A stretch of DNA of 64,000 bases. Source: Aurantimonas coralicida_A (GTDB lineage: Bacteria > Pseudomonadota > Alphaproteobacteria > Rhizobiales > Rhizobiaceae). A program made the position numbers and the translations under genes. Position 1 is the first letter of the stretch. Every line of letters begins with the position of its first letter. The stretch lies in contig NZ_JAYXIH010000013.1 of the NCBI RefSeq assembly GCF_036016755.1, positions 31,568 through 95,567 on the forward strand, read 5' to 3'. Shown piece after piece: positions 41,319 to 49,991 of this stretch. Below the pieces are notes generated by a model. The model did not search any database and was not told the DNA's origin. It saw only the letters and a program-made list of their open reading frames with translations.

Positions 41319-42257
41319 TCACGCGCCGCCTCTCTTGCGGAAGTCGAACAGCTTGATGCCGAGCTTGCGGGCCTTGTCGGCGAAATTGTCCTGGATGCCG
41401 GTGCCCGGGAAGACGATGACGCCGATCGGCAGGACGTCGAGCATGGCGTCGTTGCGCTTGAACGGTGCGGCTTTGGCATGCTTCGTCCAGTCGGGCTTGA
41501 AGGCGACCTGTGGCACTTTGCGCGTGTCGGCCCACTTCGCGGCGATCAGTTCGGCGCCCTTCGGCGATCCACCATGCAACAGGACCATGTCGGGATGCTT
41601 GGCGTGGACCTTGTCGAGCGTCTCCCAGATCAGCCGGTGATCGTTGACGTCGAGTCCGCCGGTGAAGGCGACCTTCGGGCCGGTCGGAAGCATCACCTCG
41701 GTTTCTGCCCGGCGCCTGGCGGTCAGGAAGTCGCGGCTGTCGATCATCGCCGAGGTCAGTGCGCGGTGGTTGACCTTCGATCCGGAGCGCGGTCGCCAGG
41801 ATGAGCGGGTGTGGCGCTCGAATTGCTCGGCGGCCTGGTCACGCATCAGCTCGAAGGCGTCGCGGCGTTCGAGCAGGGTCTGGCCCTCGGCGATGTGGCG
41901 CTCCAGCTCGACCGATTTCACCTCGGAGCCATCCTGTTCGCGTTGGCCGCGACGTTGCGCCTGCTCGTTGTCGTCCAGCTCGCGCTCGATCCGGGCGGTG
42001 GCTCGGTGGAAGAGATTGACGGTCGACCAAAGGATCTCGTCGAGGTCGGGTTCGAGGCGAGTTTCAGCCATGCTCGTGATCAGGGCGTCGAAGATATCGG
42101 CGATGGCGCCGGCGACGACGTTGCCCTCGGGGAGCGGCCTCGGGTCGGGTTCGTCCTGGAAGGGGCGGTAGCCGTAAAGCTGCAGTTCGGACAGGAGGTG
42201 GTCGGTGGGGGATGAAGCATGGTGGGGCTCGTAGGTGTCGTCGAGATCGGCTGTCAT
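41319..42257 (-). CDS. DUF2493 (SLOG-type) nucleotide-binding protein
   Basis: A 312-residue protein. The C-terminal 110 residues are DUF2493/SLOG: KVAFTGGLDVNDHRLIWETLD, VLLHGGSPKGAELIAAKWAD, VIVFPGTGIQDNFADKARKLG, with the Gly-rich loop that binds nucleotide-type ligands. The N-terminal half is charged and coiled-coil-like. ATG 42255-42257 is chosen at MTADLDD, GGA-rich before it. SLOG proteins are tied to nucleotide signalling or conflict systems; role here unknown. Confidence 0.82.
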   Translation of the reverse strand: MTADLDDTYEPHHASSPTDHLLSELQLYGYRPFQDEPDPRPLPEGNVVAGAIADIFDALITSMAETRLEPDLDEILWSTVNLFHRATARIERELDDNEQAQRRGQREQDGSEVKSVELERHIAEGQTLLERRDAFELMRDQAAEQFERHTRSSWRPRSGSKVNHRALTSAMIDSRDFLTARRRAETEVMLPTGPKVAFTGGLDVNDHRLIWETLDKVHAKHPDMVLLHGGSPKGAELIAAKWADTRKVPQVAFKPDWTKHAKAAPFKRNDAMLDVLPIGVIVFPGTGIQDNFADKARKLGIKLFDFRKRGGA

Positions 42258-42359
42258 GGGGCTCGTCCTTCGTCGGGTGACCGCGACCGCCGCGGCCTTC
42301 ATGGCGACGAAAGGCGGCGGGCGGCCCCGACCTGCACCCGGAGCGACGCGCAGGGCCGG

Positions 42360-42474
42360 AGCGTCAGCGGAGGATGGCGAAGGCCGGCTATTTTGTTTCG
42401 CGCTGCAAAGCCCGAAGCCGGGGTCCCCGCGCGGCTTGCCGCGTGGGGTGGAAAGGGCGGCGGAAAATAGCCGG
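42360..42474. ncRNA. candidate structured RNA element, copy B
   Basis: Same architecture as copy A: GCGTCAGCGGAGGATGGCGA at 42361-42380, then CCGGCTATTTT (42384-42394) / AAAATAGCCGG (42464-42474), perfect 11 bp, with GTTTCGCG (42395-42402) and an inner hairpin CCCCGCGCGG-CTTG-CCGCGTGGGG (42425-42448). It lies in 42258-42621, where no gene is supported, between the DUF2493 and toprim genes. Confidence 0.5.
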
Positions 42475-42621
42475 GCGCAGCCATTGCCGGTCGGGACTGC
42501 TTGCCGCCCCGATCGCCCTCTCAGAAGGCCGTGGTCGCGGCTCTTTCCGATGGCAGGTGGAGGGGCCCATAACCGATGCGAGACACCGGCCACGACCATC
42601 ACTTCACGTTCCCGTTTCGAC

Positions 42622-43665
42622 CTATGCCGCCATCTGCATGAAGCGGGCGACGTCTTCCGGTGCGATCTGAACCCGCACCGCCGCCCGAAGCGCATCGATG
42701 CCGAGCGTGCGGAGATCTTCGTTGAAGTCCCCGAGCCGTGGCGACAGGGTGATCGCCTCGATTCCGACCGCCTGCGCCCGTTCGACCAGGCCTGCCATCG
42801 CGTGATCGCCGGCAGGATCGTCGTCGCGAGCGATGTAGAGCCGCCGCAGCGTCGCCGGGAACAGGATGGCGGCGAGATGTGCGGCAGAGAGAGCCGCCGC
42901 CATCGGCATGTGGGGCAGTGCCATTCGCAGCGACAGCATGGTCTCGATGCCTTCCCCGGCCGCCATGACTTGCGTAGCGCGGTCGAACCGGACGGCGTTT
43001 CCGAGAAGGTCTCCCATCGCCCGCCTCGGCGTTTCGATCGGCGCCTTGCCGCTTCCGTCAGGCGACAGCCAGGTGCGGTGCGCGCCAGTGATCCGGTTGT
43101 CGAGATCGGTGACGGACGCGATCATCGCCGGCCAGGTCTCGGTCGGGCTGAAGCTGTCCGGGCGATAGTAGCAGCGTGGATGGAAGCGCAAGGCTCCGGT
43201 TCCGTGCAAAGCCGTAATGCCGCGTTTGCGCAGATACGTCTCCACGATGGTGCCCGTAATCGGCTGCGACATGGAAATCAGCCGCCGTGCTGATTCCGGC
43301 GATCCCGCCGGTGCGGATGACGGCCGGGGCCGCGGCTGAGGGTCGGGCTCGGGTTGGGGCAGGCTGAGGAAACGTCGGGCCTCGTCGGCGACATCCTTGA
43401 AGTCGAGCAGGCCGCAGCTCTCGCGGATAACGTCGAGCAGATCGCCATGCTCGCCCGTGGCGGCGTCGGTCCATTTGCCCGCCGCGCCCTTACCGGACTC
43501 GGCTCCCTTCAGCCGGACGAACATTGAGCGACCTGGATTGTTCTGGACGTCGCCGACCAGCCAGTAGCGGCCTTCGCGCCGACCGTTGGAGAGATATTCG
43601 CGGCAGACGGCCTCGGCGTTGCGGCCGAGACGTTGCGCGAGATCGGAAGCGTCACGGGCCATCAT
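42622..43665 (-). CDS. toprim-domain (DUF7146-like) primase-type protein
   Basis: A 347-residue protein resembling mobile-element toprim/primase proteins: N-terminal zinc-free primase-like part (GRYWLVGDVQNNPGRSMFVRLKG, LDVIRESCGLLDFKDVADEARRFL) and a C-terminal toprim (VMAAGEGIETMLSLRMALPHMP, LYIARDDDPAGDHAM) with the Glu and DxD-type residues. Likely acts in priming replication of the element. ATG 43663-43665 (or the adjacent ATG 43660-43662) follows GGGAGG and overlaps the strawberry-notch stop, so the two genes are coupled. Confidence 0.82.
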   Translation of the reverse strand: MMARDASDLAQRLGRNAEAVCREYLSNGRREGRYWLVGDVQNNPGRSMFVRLKGAESGKGAAGKWTDAATGEHGDLLDVIRESCGLLDFKDVADEARRFLSLPQPEPDPQPRPRPSSAPAGSPESARRLISMSQPITGTIVETYLRKRGITALHGTGALRFHPRCYYRPDSFSPTETWPAMIASVTDLDNRITGAHRTWLSPDGSGKAPIETPRRAMGDLLGNAVRFDRATQVMAAGEGIETMLSLRMALPHMPMAAALSAAHLAAILFPATLRRLYIARDDDPAGDHAMAGLVERAQAVGIEAITLSPRLGDFNEDLRTLGIDALRAAVRVQIAPEDVARFMQMAA

Positions 43666-46600
43666 ACCGCCTCCCGTTCGGCGATCCGCGCGAGCGGATA
43701 GCGTCCGAGCACTTTCGCCAGAATGGCGGGGCCAGCGGCGTCGGTCGGCACGAACATGCGCAGCTTCCAGGAGATGATCTCGTGGAACAGGCCGTAGGTG
43801 CGCAGGCGATCGCGCATCGTGTCGGTGAAGCCGGACAGTTCGATCCGGTTCACGCCCATGACACGGACCCTGCGAAGCTGGAGCCCCTCGGCGAGATCGA
43901 GAATCGTCTTGCCATCCATCAGCGCCGTGAAAGCGACTTCGGGGCTCAAGGTGCTGCTGCCCGTTGCCGTCGCACCCGCGACCCACGCGGATGAGACGCG
44001 CCGGCCGACGATGCGTTCGCCGGTGTCGGTCTGGAGCCGATAGACGCGTGTCGATTCATTCGGCAGGCGTTTCCAGATTGGCAGTAGCAGCCCGGAGACG
44101 ACGTGGATGATGCTGTCGGTAAACGTCGGCACCTCGGTCAGCTCCGCCTCCCAGGCGCGAGCGAACACCTGGCGGTCGGCTTCGGCCCAATGGGTCTGCG
44201 GCATCATCGCCAGCGGCATGGCGGGATGCTCCATCGGTCGGATGAGCCGGACGCGGCGTTCGACCTCGCCGTCGTCGAGCATCAGGCTGCTGGTCGGAAC
44301 CTGTACGGCGGCGCGGCCCGACTGCCCATTGATAAGCAGCACCGCTCGGGGATCGGTGAGGTGGTTCAGCGCTTCGTCCAGCGTGACCGGTCGGTTGCGC
44401 TCGCGCTGGGTGATGGTGAGAAGCCGGGTATCGGCGGAGGTGCCCGGATGGGTGTAGATCGCCTGACGGTCGGTGACGACGAAGCTCTCGGCGGTCAGGG
44501 TCTCCAGCCCGACGTCATAGACGCCCGACGCGATAGCTCCCTCGATGCGAGACGACAGCAATTGCTCGAACGCCGTGAACAGGATGTTCTGCAGGTCGAT
44601 GGTGAGAGCCAGCAACCGGTTGAGGAAGGTCGTGATCGGCGGCAACTCGTCCTTGATGCCGCTCGAATCCATCAGCGACAGGCCGGTCGCATCCTCGAAC
44701 ATCTGCAGTGAGCAGCCCTCGACCTTGCCCCGGACCAGCAACAAGTAGAGCTGGCGCAGAGCGTCGCGGGCATAGTGGCTCTCCAGATTGTCCTCGGGCC
44801 GGAACAGGCCCTGGCCGCCGGTCTGGCGCTGGCCCTTGGTGATGGCACCGAGGGTGTCGAGTCGACGGGCGATGGTCGAGAGGAAGCGCTTCTCGGCCTT
44901 GACGTTGGTCGCGATCGGCCGAAACAGCGGCGGTTGCTGCTGGTTCGTGCGATTGGTGCGACCGAGACCCTGGATGGCGGCGTCCGCCTTCCATCCCGCC
45001 TCGAGCAGATAGTGAACCCGCAGCCGGCGGTTCTTCGCCGACAGCTCGGCGTGATAGCTGCGCCCGGTGCCACCTGCCTCGGAAAACACGAGGATGCGCT
45101 TGGCGTCATCCATGAACGCCTGCGTCTCGGCGAGATTGGCGGAGCCGGCGCGGGTCTCGACCATCAGGCGGTCGACGCCACCGGCGCCGGTCTTGCGGAT
45201 GATGCGCCGCGAGCGACCCGTCACCTCGGCCACCAGGTCGGTGCCGAAGCGCTGGACGATCTGGTCGAGCGCGCCGGGAACCGGGGTCAGCGACGCCAAC
45301 CGCTCGATCAATCGGTCACGCCGGGCGACAGCCTCGCGGCTCTCGACCGGTTGGCCGTCGCGATAGACTGGCCGCGATGACAGCTTGCCCTCGCTGTCGG
45401 TGAACGGCTCGTAGAGCTGCACCGGGAACGAATGGGCAAGATAGTCGAGGACATACTCCCGCGGCGTGATGTCGACCTGGACGTCGCCCCAATCTTCGGT
45501 CGGGATCTCGGCCAGGCGCCGTTCCATCAGCGCCTCGCCGGTGGAAACGATCTGGATGACGGCGGCGTGGCCTTCTTCCAGATCGCGCTCGATCGACCGG
45601 ATCAACGACGGCGTCTTCATGCTGGTGATCAGGTGGGAGAAGAACCGCTGCTTGGCGCTTTCGAAAGCCGAACGCGCGGCGGACTTGGCCTGCGCATTCA
45701 GGGTGCCGGTCGAGCCGGTGATGTTGGCCGCCTGCATCGCGGCGTCGAGGTTGTTGTGGATGATGCCGAACGCCGCGGCATAGGCGTCATAGATGCGGAC
45801 CTGTTCGTCCGTCAGCGTGTGCTCAAGCAATTCGTATTCGACACCTTCGTAGGAGAGTGACCGAGCCGCGTAGAGACCGAGCGCCCGGAGATCGCGCGCG
45901 AGCACCTCCATCGCCGCGATGCCGCCGGCCTCGATCGCCTCGACGAACTCGGCGCGGGTGGCGAAGGGAAAGTCCTCGCCGCCCCAGAGGCCGAGGCGCT
46001 GGGCATAGGCGAGATTGTGGACCGTGGTTGCGCCGGTGGCCGAGACATAGACGATGCGTGCGTTGGGCAGGGCGTGCTGGAGCCGAAGGCCCGCGCGGCC
46101 CTGTTGCGAGGCGGCTTGGTCGCCGCGTTCTCCCTTGCCGCCGGCGGCGTTCTGCATGGCGTGGCTCTCGTCGAAAATGATCACTCCATCGAAGTCGGAG
46201 CCCAACCAGTCGACGATCTGCCGGACGCGCGAAACTCGTCCGTCGCGCGCGTCGGAGCGCAGCGTGGCGTAGGTGGTGAATAGGACACCTTCCGCCAGCC
46301 GGATCGGTGTGCCCTGGCGAAAACGCGAGAGCGGCGTGACCAGCAGGCGCTCCATGCCGAGCGCCGACCAATCGCGTTGAGCATCCTCGATCAGCTTGTC
46401 GGACTTGGACACCCAGACGGCGCGGCGGCGGCCTTTCAGCCAGTTGTCGAGCAGTATGCCGGCGACCTGGCGGCCCTTGCCGGCGCCGGTGCCATCGCCC
46501 AGGAACCAGCCGCGACGGAAGCGGGCGGCGTTCTCGGCGTCGTCGCGCGCGGCCGAGACGAGGTCGAACGTCTCATCCACCGTCCATGATCCGGCGAGAT

Positions 46601-48115
46601 GACCGGCATGGGCCTCGCCTGCGTAGATGACGCTTTCGAGCTGGGCGTCGGACAGCAGGCCGTCGCTGACGACGACGGGCGGCAGGTGCGGCCGGTAGGT
46701 CGGCGTCGGCGGCGCGACCGAGGCCATGGCCGCCGACTGCACCAGCTTTGTGGGGTGAACCTGAGAGCCGGGAATACGGATCGCCTGCAATCCGTATTCC
46801 TCATAAAGCGCCTCGGTGATCCGGCCATCCTCGACCGGCTTCCAGTCGACGGTCTCATAGGCGAGTTCGACGCCTTCTGGCTCCGCCGTTCGCGCTGTAA
46901 CGGAGGACGGGCGCATCGCNCCTCGGTGATCCGGCCATCCTCGACCGGCTTCCAGTCGACGGTCTCATAGGCGAGTTCGACGCCTTCTGGCTCCGCCGTT
47001 CGCGCTGTAACGGAGGACGGGCGCATCGCGTAGGCGCGCACGGTTCGAGGGATAGCCAAGCCGACAACCGGCGCCACGGTGGCGGCGAAAGGCAGCCTCG
47101 GCGGGATATGATCGGCGACCCAACCGAGAAGCGTGGCGACGTCGGGTGCGACGCCCGGTGAAGTCGGGAACACGCTCGCATTGTCGGCCGGAGCCTTGTC
47201 GATCACGGTCAAGCGGGTGTCGATGGTTGTGCCGTGTTTGGCGTAGATCGCGCCATCGATCGCGGCCGAGAACACGACGCGCCCGCAGTCTTGCAGCCGA
47301 ATGAAGGCGTCACGCCAGGACGGGCTGTCGGGCGAAAAGCTCGCCCCGGTGATGGCGACGAGGCGGCCGCCATAGGGAAGGCGCGACAGGGCCGATGCGA
47401 CATGGCGCGAGGCGGCGTCCGCCATTCTGCCCTCGACATTGGCCATCACCGAGAACGGCGGGTTCATCAGCACAACGCTCGGAGTGACGCCGGCGTCGAG
47501 ATGGTCGTCGATCTGCGCCGCGTCGAAGCGGGTGACGCCGATGTTCGGGAACAGGTGGCCGAGCAGCCCGGCGCGTGTCTCCGCCAGCTCGTTGAGGACA
47601 AGCGATCCACCGGCAAGCTCGGCCAGAATGGCGAGCAGGCCAGTGCCAGCCGAAGGCTCCAGCACGCGGTCGGCCGGTGTGATCGCGGCGGCAACGCTCG
47701 CCGCGAGCCCCAATGCGATCGGTGTCGAGAACTGCTGGAACGTCTGGCTCTCCTCGGAGCGGCGGGTGTGGGTGGGGAGAAGGCCTGCCAGCTTGCCGAG
47801 CATCGGCAGCATGGCGGTGGGCGACGCGGCTTTGGCGCGGATCGCCGGGCCAAACTTGCGCAGGAAGAGGACCGTCGCCGCCTCGCAGGCGTCGTAAGCG
47901 GTCTTCCAGTCCCAGGCGCCGGACGCGTCGGAGGCGCCGAAAGCGGTCTCCATCGCTTTACGCAGCATGGCCGCGTCGATGCGACGGCCCTGTTCGAGAT
48001 CGGGGAGGATGAGCCGAGCCGCTGCAAGAATGCGAGCGGCGGGGTCAGTGTCGTCGAGCGCCGCGGGAAGGCGCGCGGCCGGAATGGCGGACGCGGCAGT
48101 GGAAGAAGTCATCAT
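43662..48115 (-). CDS. methylase-strawberry notch helicase-like giant protein (one gene, broken by an assembly artefact)
   Basis: With the 110-base artefact (see repeat at 46811-47029) removed, the gap becomes one 1447-residue protein. N-terminal SAM-methylase fold: VLEPSAGTGLLAILAEL and VLMNPPFS (near 215). Then the strawberry-notch AAA/helicase: GDGTGAGKGRQVAG (near 505), DGVIIFDESHAMQN (near 611), and helicase C (GLGRTNRTNQQQPP). Long charged C-terminal region. These very large proteins are common in alphaproteobacterial ICEs and phages; methylation and helicase motor activities are predicted, target unknown. ATG 48113-48115; a conserved leader precedes it. Confidence 0.85.
46811..47029. 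repeat. spurious 109-bp tandem duplication around an N (assembly join)
   Basis: Bases 46811-46919 are repeated identically at 46921-47029, separated by the single N at 46920. Two identical contig ends placed side by side with one N is an assembly, not biology. The length 4454 of the gene minus 110 is 4344, divisible by 3, and the frames join seamlessly through DGRITEALYEEYG. Confidence 0.93.
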
Positions 48116-48216
48116 GGTGTGAAGCCTCGGGAGAGCGGGGACGGATCGAACCGCGGGGCGCTCTCTCTCGACCCCGTCGGCTCAAACCTGTCCCGGCATT
48201 CCTCTTCCTCTCAGGC
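48116..48216 (-). promoter_or_regulatory. leader of the strawberry-notch gene, diverged member of a shared leader
   Basis: Read on the minus strand it starts with a purine-rich GAGAGGAAGAGGAATG and contains GGGACAGGTTTGAG and GGTCGAGAGAGAG, matching in order the leaders of parB-like and ardC-like genes. GACGG (48140-48144) / CCGTC (48174-48178) spans 39 bases like the outer stem of those leaders, but the inner hairpin differs. Evidence is weaker here than for the other two. Confidence 0.4.
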
Positions 48217-48528
48217 CGCGGCCCTGACGCCGCGCCACCACGCGATCCGCTCGTCGCGGCTGGCATTGGCGAGCCGGCGCAGCAGGTCACCGTGGCAGGC
48301 CAGCGGCGCGCAGAAGCAGACGAGATCGCGACCGCGCAGCTCGTCGAGCGCCCGTAGCAGATGATGCTGATCGGCAAGCCAGCGCTCGTGCTTGGCGATG
48401 ACGGTGGCGCGATCGCCGTCGGGGCCGATGCGGAATGGATTGCCCCACTTGCTGCCCCGGCCGATGTAGACGGCCCCGGCAGGCACGCCGACCTCCCGTT
48501 TGTTCAAAACCCTGCACATCGCCGTCAC
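48211..48528 (-). CDS. DUF4326 protein
   Basis: A 105-residue DUF4326 protein (CRVLNKREVGVPAGAVYIGRGSKWGNPFRIG, HERWLADQHHLLRALDELRGRDLVCFCAPLACHGDLLRRLAN) with Cys/His residues (CFCAPLACH) that may bind metal. The start may instead be the internal ATG at 48517-48519 (MCRVLNK). Common in mobile elements and phages; function unknown. The 319 bases after it (48529-48847) carry no recognised gene. Confidence 0.82.
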   Translation of the reverse strand: MTAMCRVLNKREVGVPAGAVYIGRGSKWGNPFRIGPDGDRATVIAKHERWLADQHHLLRALDELRGRDLVCFCAPLACHGDLLRRLANASRDERIAWWRGVRAAA

Positions 48529-48847
48529 CTCCTGATCCCGTTGCGGCGACCTGTCGGCCGGGCGCGGTCAGGCGGCGTCGGTCACGCGAGACCGGATGGG
48601 CGATGCGGTAACGGCTTGCCCGTTGACCGGCGTTGCGCCGCGTCCAGACAAGAGAGCCGTCATGGGATCGAAAGGGAGGCGAGTGTCAGGGCGAGAGCGA
48701 TAAGCGGCGTGCCGACCAGAAGGCTATTTCTGTCGCGGGCGCATGGCGGTAGACTCGGGCCTTCATCGCAAGGCACGCGCTTCATCCTGCCCTCGGCCGA
48801 GTTGCGTCCGCGCCATCGAGATAGGGCCAGTCGCAAGGAGGCGGACT

Positions 48848-49204
48848 ATGAAGGGCAGCGTGATCGCAATTGCCATGGTGGCTCTGGTGATAGGGTTCGG
48901 AGCTGGATTTGCTCTACGGCCCGTCCTTGCGCCGGCGGGAGTATCGGCAGCGGCAGCCGCCGGCGTTGCGCAGCCAACGGAAGAGGAAGCGATTGCGGCG
49001 GTTCGGCGTCACAAGCTGTTCACGGGCACGTCGCTTACCAGCGCGACGCTGAAACTCGGCGACTGCTCGCCCGGCGGCATTGGGCCGGGCGTCACCTGCA
49101 TGACGCAACTCACGATGGATGCCAGCAAGCCCAACGCGACGCCGCAGAACCGCCCCGTCGGTTTCGCCCGCGTCAATGGACAATGGGAAGTCGCCGTCTG
49201 GTAG
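48848..49204 (+). CDS. small membrane-anchored/secreted protein
   Basis: A 118-residue protein with an N-terminal signal-anchor (MKGSVIAIAMVALVIGFGAGFAL) and an extracytoplasmic domain with two cysteines (GDCSPGG, GVTCMTQL). AAGGAGG precedes the ATG by about 6 bases, a strong start. It is on the plus strand among minus-strand genes. No known family recognised. Confidence 0.72.
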   Translation: MKGSVIAIAMVALVIGFGAGFALRPVLAPAGVSAAAAAGVAQPTEEEAIAAVRRHKLFTGTSLTSATLKLGDCSPGGIGPGVTCMTQLTMDASKPNATPQNRPVGFARVNGQWEVAVW

Positions 49205-49208
49205 CCGG

Positions 49209-49457
49209 TCAGCCGGGCGCGACGCCGTTGGTCTCGCCGGACGGCTCTGGCGGACGATAAGCGTCGTAGGGATTTCCGTCCGCGAGATGGCCGAACGGTG
49301 TGAACACATAGTCGCCGTCGTCCCGACCCACGGCGCAGATCACATAGCGCGGCTCGCCGGTCACGGTGTCCGTGCATTCCATCAGGGCGAGACTGCCGTC
49401 TTCTGCCGCGCGCAGTAGCGTGTTGAAGTTGGCGCGGGCATGGTGGGGGATGCTCAT
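49209..49457 (-). CDS. DUF6117 family protein
   Basis: An 82-residue protein (SIPHHARANFNTLLRAAEDGSLALMECTDTVTGEPRYVICAVGRDDGDYVFTPFGHLADGNPYDAY) matching the DUF6117 pattern. Its ATG overlaps the stop of the next upstream gene (ATGA). Conserved in alphaproteobacterial ICEs; function unknown. Confidence 0.78.
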   Translation of the reverse strand: MSIPHHARANFNTLLRAAEDGSLALMECTDTVTGEPRYVICAVGRDDGDYVFTPFGHLADGNPYDAYRPPEPSGETNGVAPG

Positions 49458-49873
49458 GGTTTTCCTCCCTGTCCTGCGTCGAGTATCTCGGCGAGCCAGC
49501 GATGCGTGCTGATCCATGCAACGGTCTCGCCGGCGTCGAGATCGAGCACATGCGCGCCGCCTGCGAAGGCGTTGATGCGCGGGCGCGAGCAGGTGTTGGA
49601 CCATTGAAAGCCCCAACGGCCGGTGAGGCCGAAGGTCTTGGCGCACACCAACACGAAGTCGATGACACGCTGGGGATCGCCAGTTGCCTCGTCCCGCATC
49701 CAGAGATGTGTGCCGCCATGCTCCGGCTGGATCGAGAGAAGGAAGCCGTCGGACGGCGGGTCTTCCTCGGCGCCCTCCAAGGAAAGCGCATTGTAGAGAT
49801 CGAGGGCGCGAGCAGCGTTGTCGGGTGTGCCGACATCGAGCAGGCACGAGAAATGGGTGAAGTAGTCAGCCAT
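49454..49873 (-). CDS. hypothetical protein of the ICE backbone
   Basis: A 139-residue protein (TPDNAARALDLYNALSLEGAEEDPPSDGFLLSIQPEHGGTHLWMRDEATGDPQRVIDFVLVCAK, HVLDLDAGETVAWISTHRWLAE). The first part resembles an effector-like alpha/beta domain, but no family is recognised. ATG 49871-49873. Forms a four-base overlap with the DUF6117 gene, so both are one operon. Not identified further. Confidence 0.7.
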   Translation of the reverse strand: MADYFTHFSCLLDVGTPDNAARALDLYNALSLEGAEEDPPSDGFLLSIQPEHGGTHLWMRDEATGDPQRVIDFVLVCAKTFGLTGRWGFQWSNTCSRPRINAFAGGAHVLDLDAGETVAWISTHRWLAEILDAGQGGKP

Positions 49874-49893
49874 CGGAGGGCTCCTGAAACGTC

Positions 49894-49935
49894 GAAAGCC
49901 CGGCTGATCCCTGTCACGCAGGGGGCCGGGCTTTC
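49894..49935. terminator. nested hairpin between parB-like gene and the next gene
   Basis: GAAAGCCCGGC (49894-49904) / GCCGGGCTTTC (49925-49935), perfect 11 bp, enclosing a second stem CCCTG (49909-49913) / CAGGG (49919-49923). It follows the parB-like stop (49992) on the minus strand. Good terminator candidate, reading in both directions. Confidence 0.65.
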
Positions 49936-49991
49936 TGATCGATCTGGTGATGAAAACGAATGCGGAGCGGCCGGAGCCGCCCCGCACAAGG

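Noticed and set aside
46811..47029. Biological tandem duplication in the strawberry-notch gene
   Set aside because: Exact identity, single N in between and frame restoration point to an assembly join.
48660..48740. Third copy of the structured element A/B
   Set aside because: Only a vague likeness (GGCTATTTCTGTCGCGG); no matching 3' arm and no conserved block.
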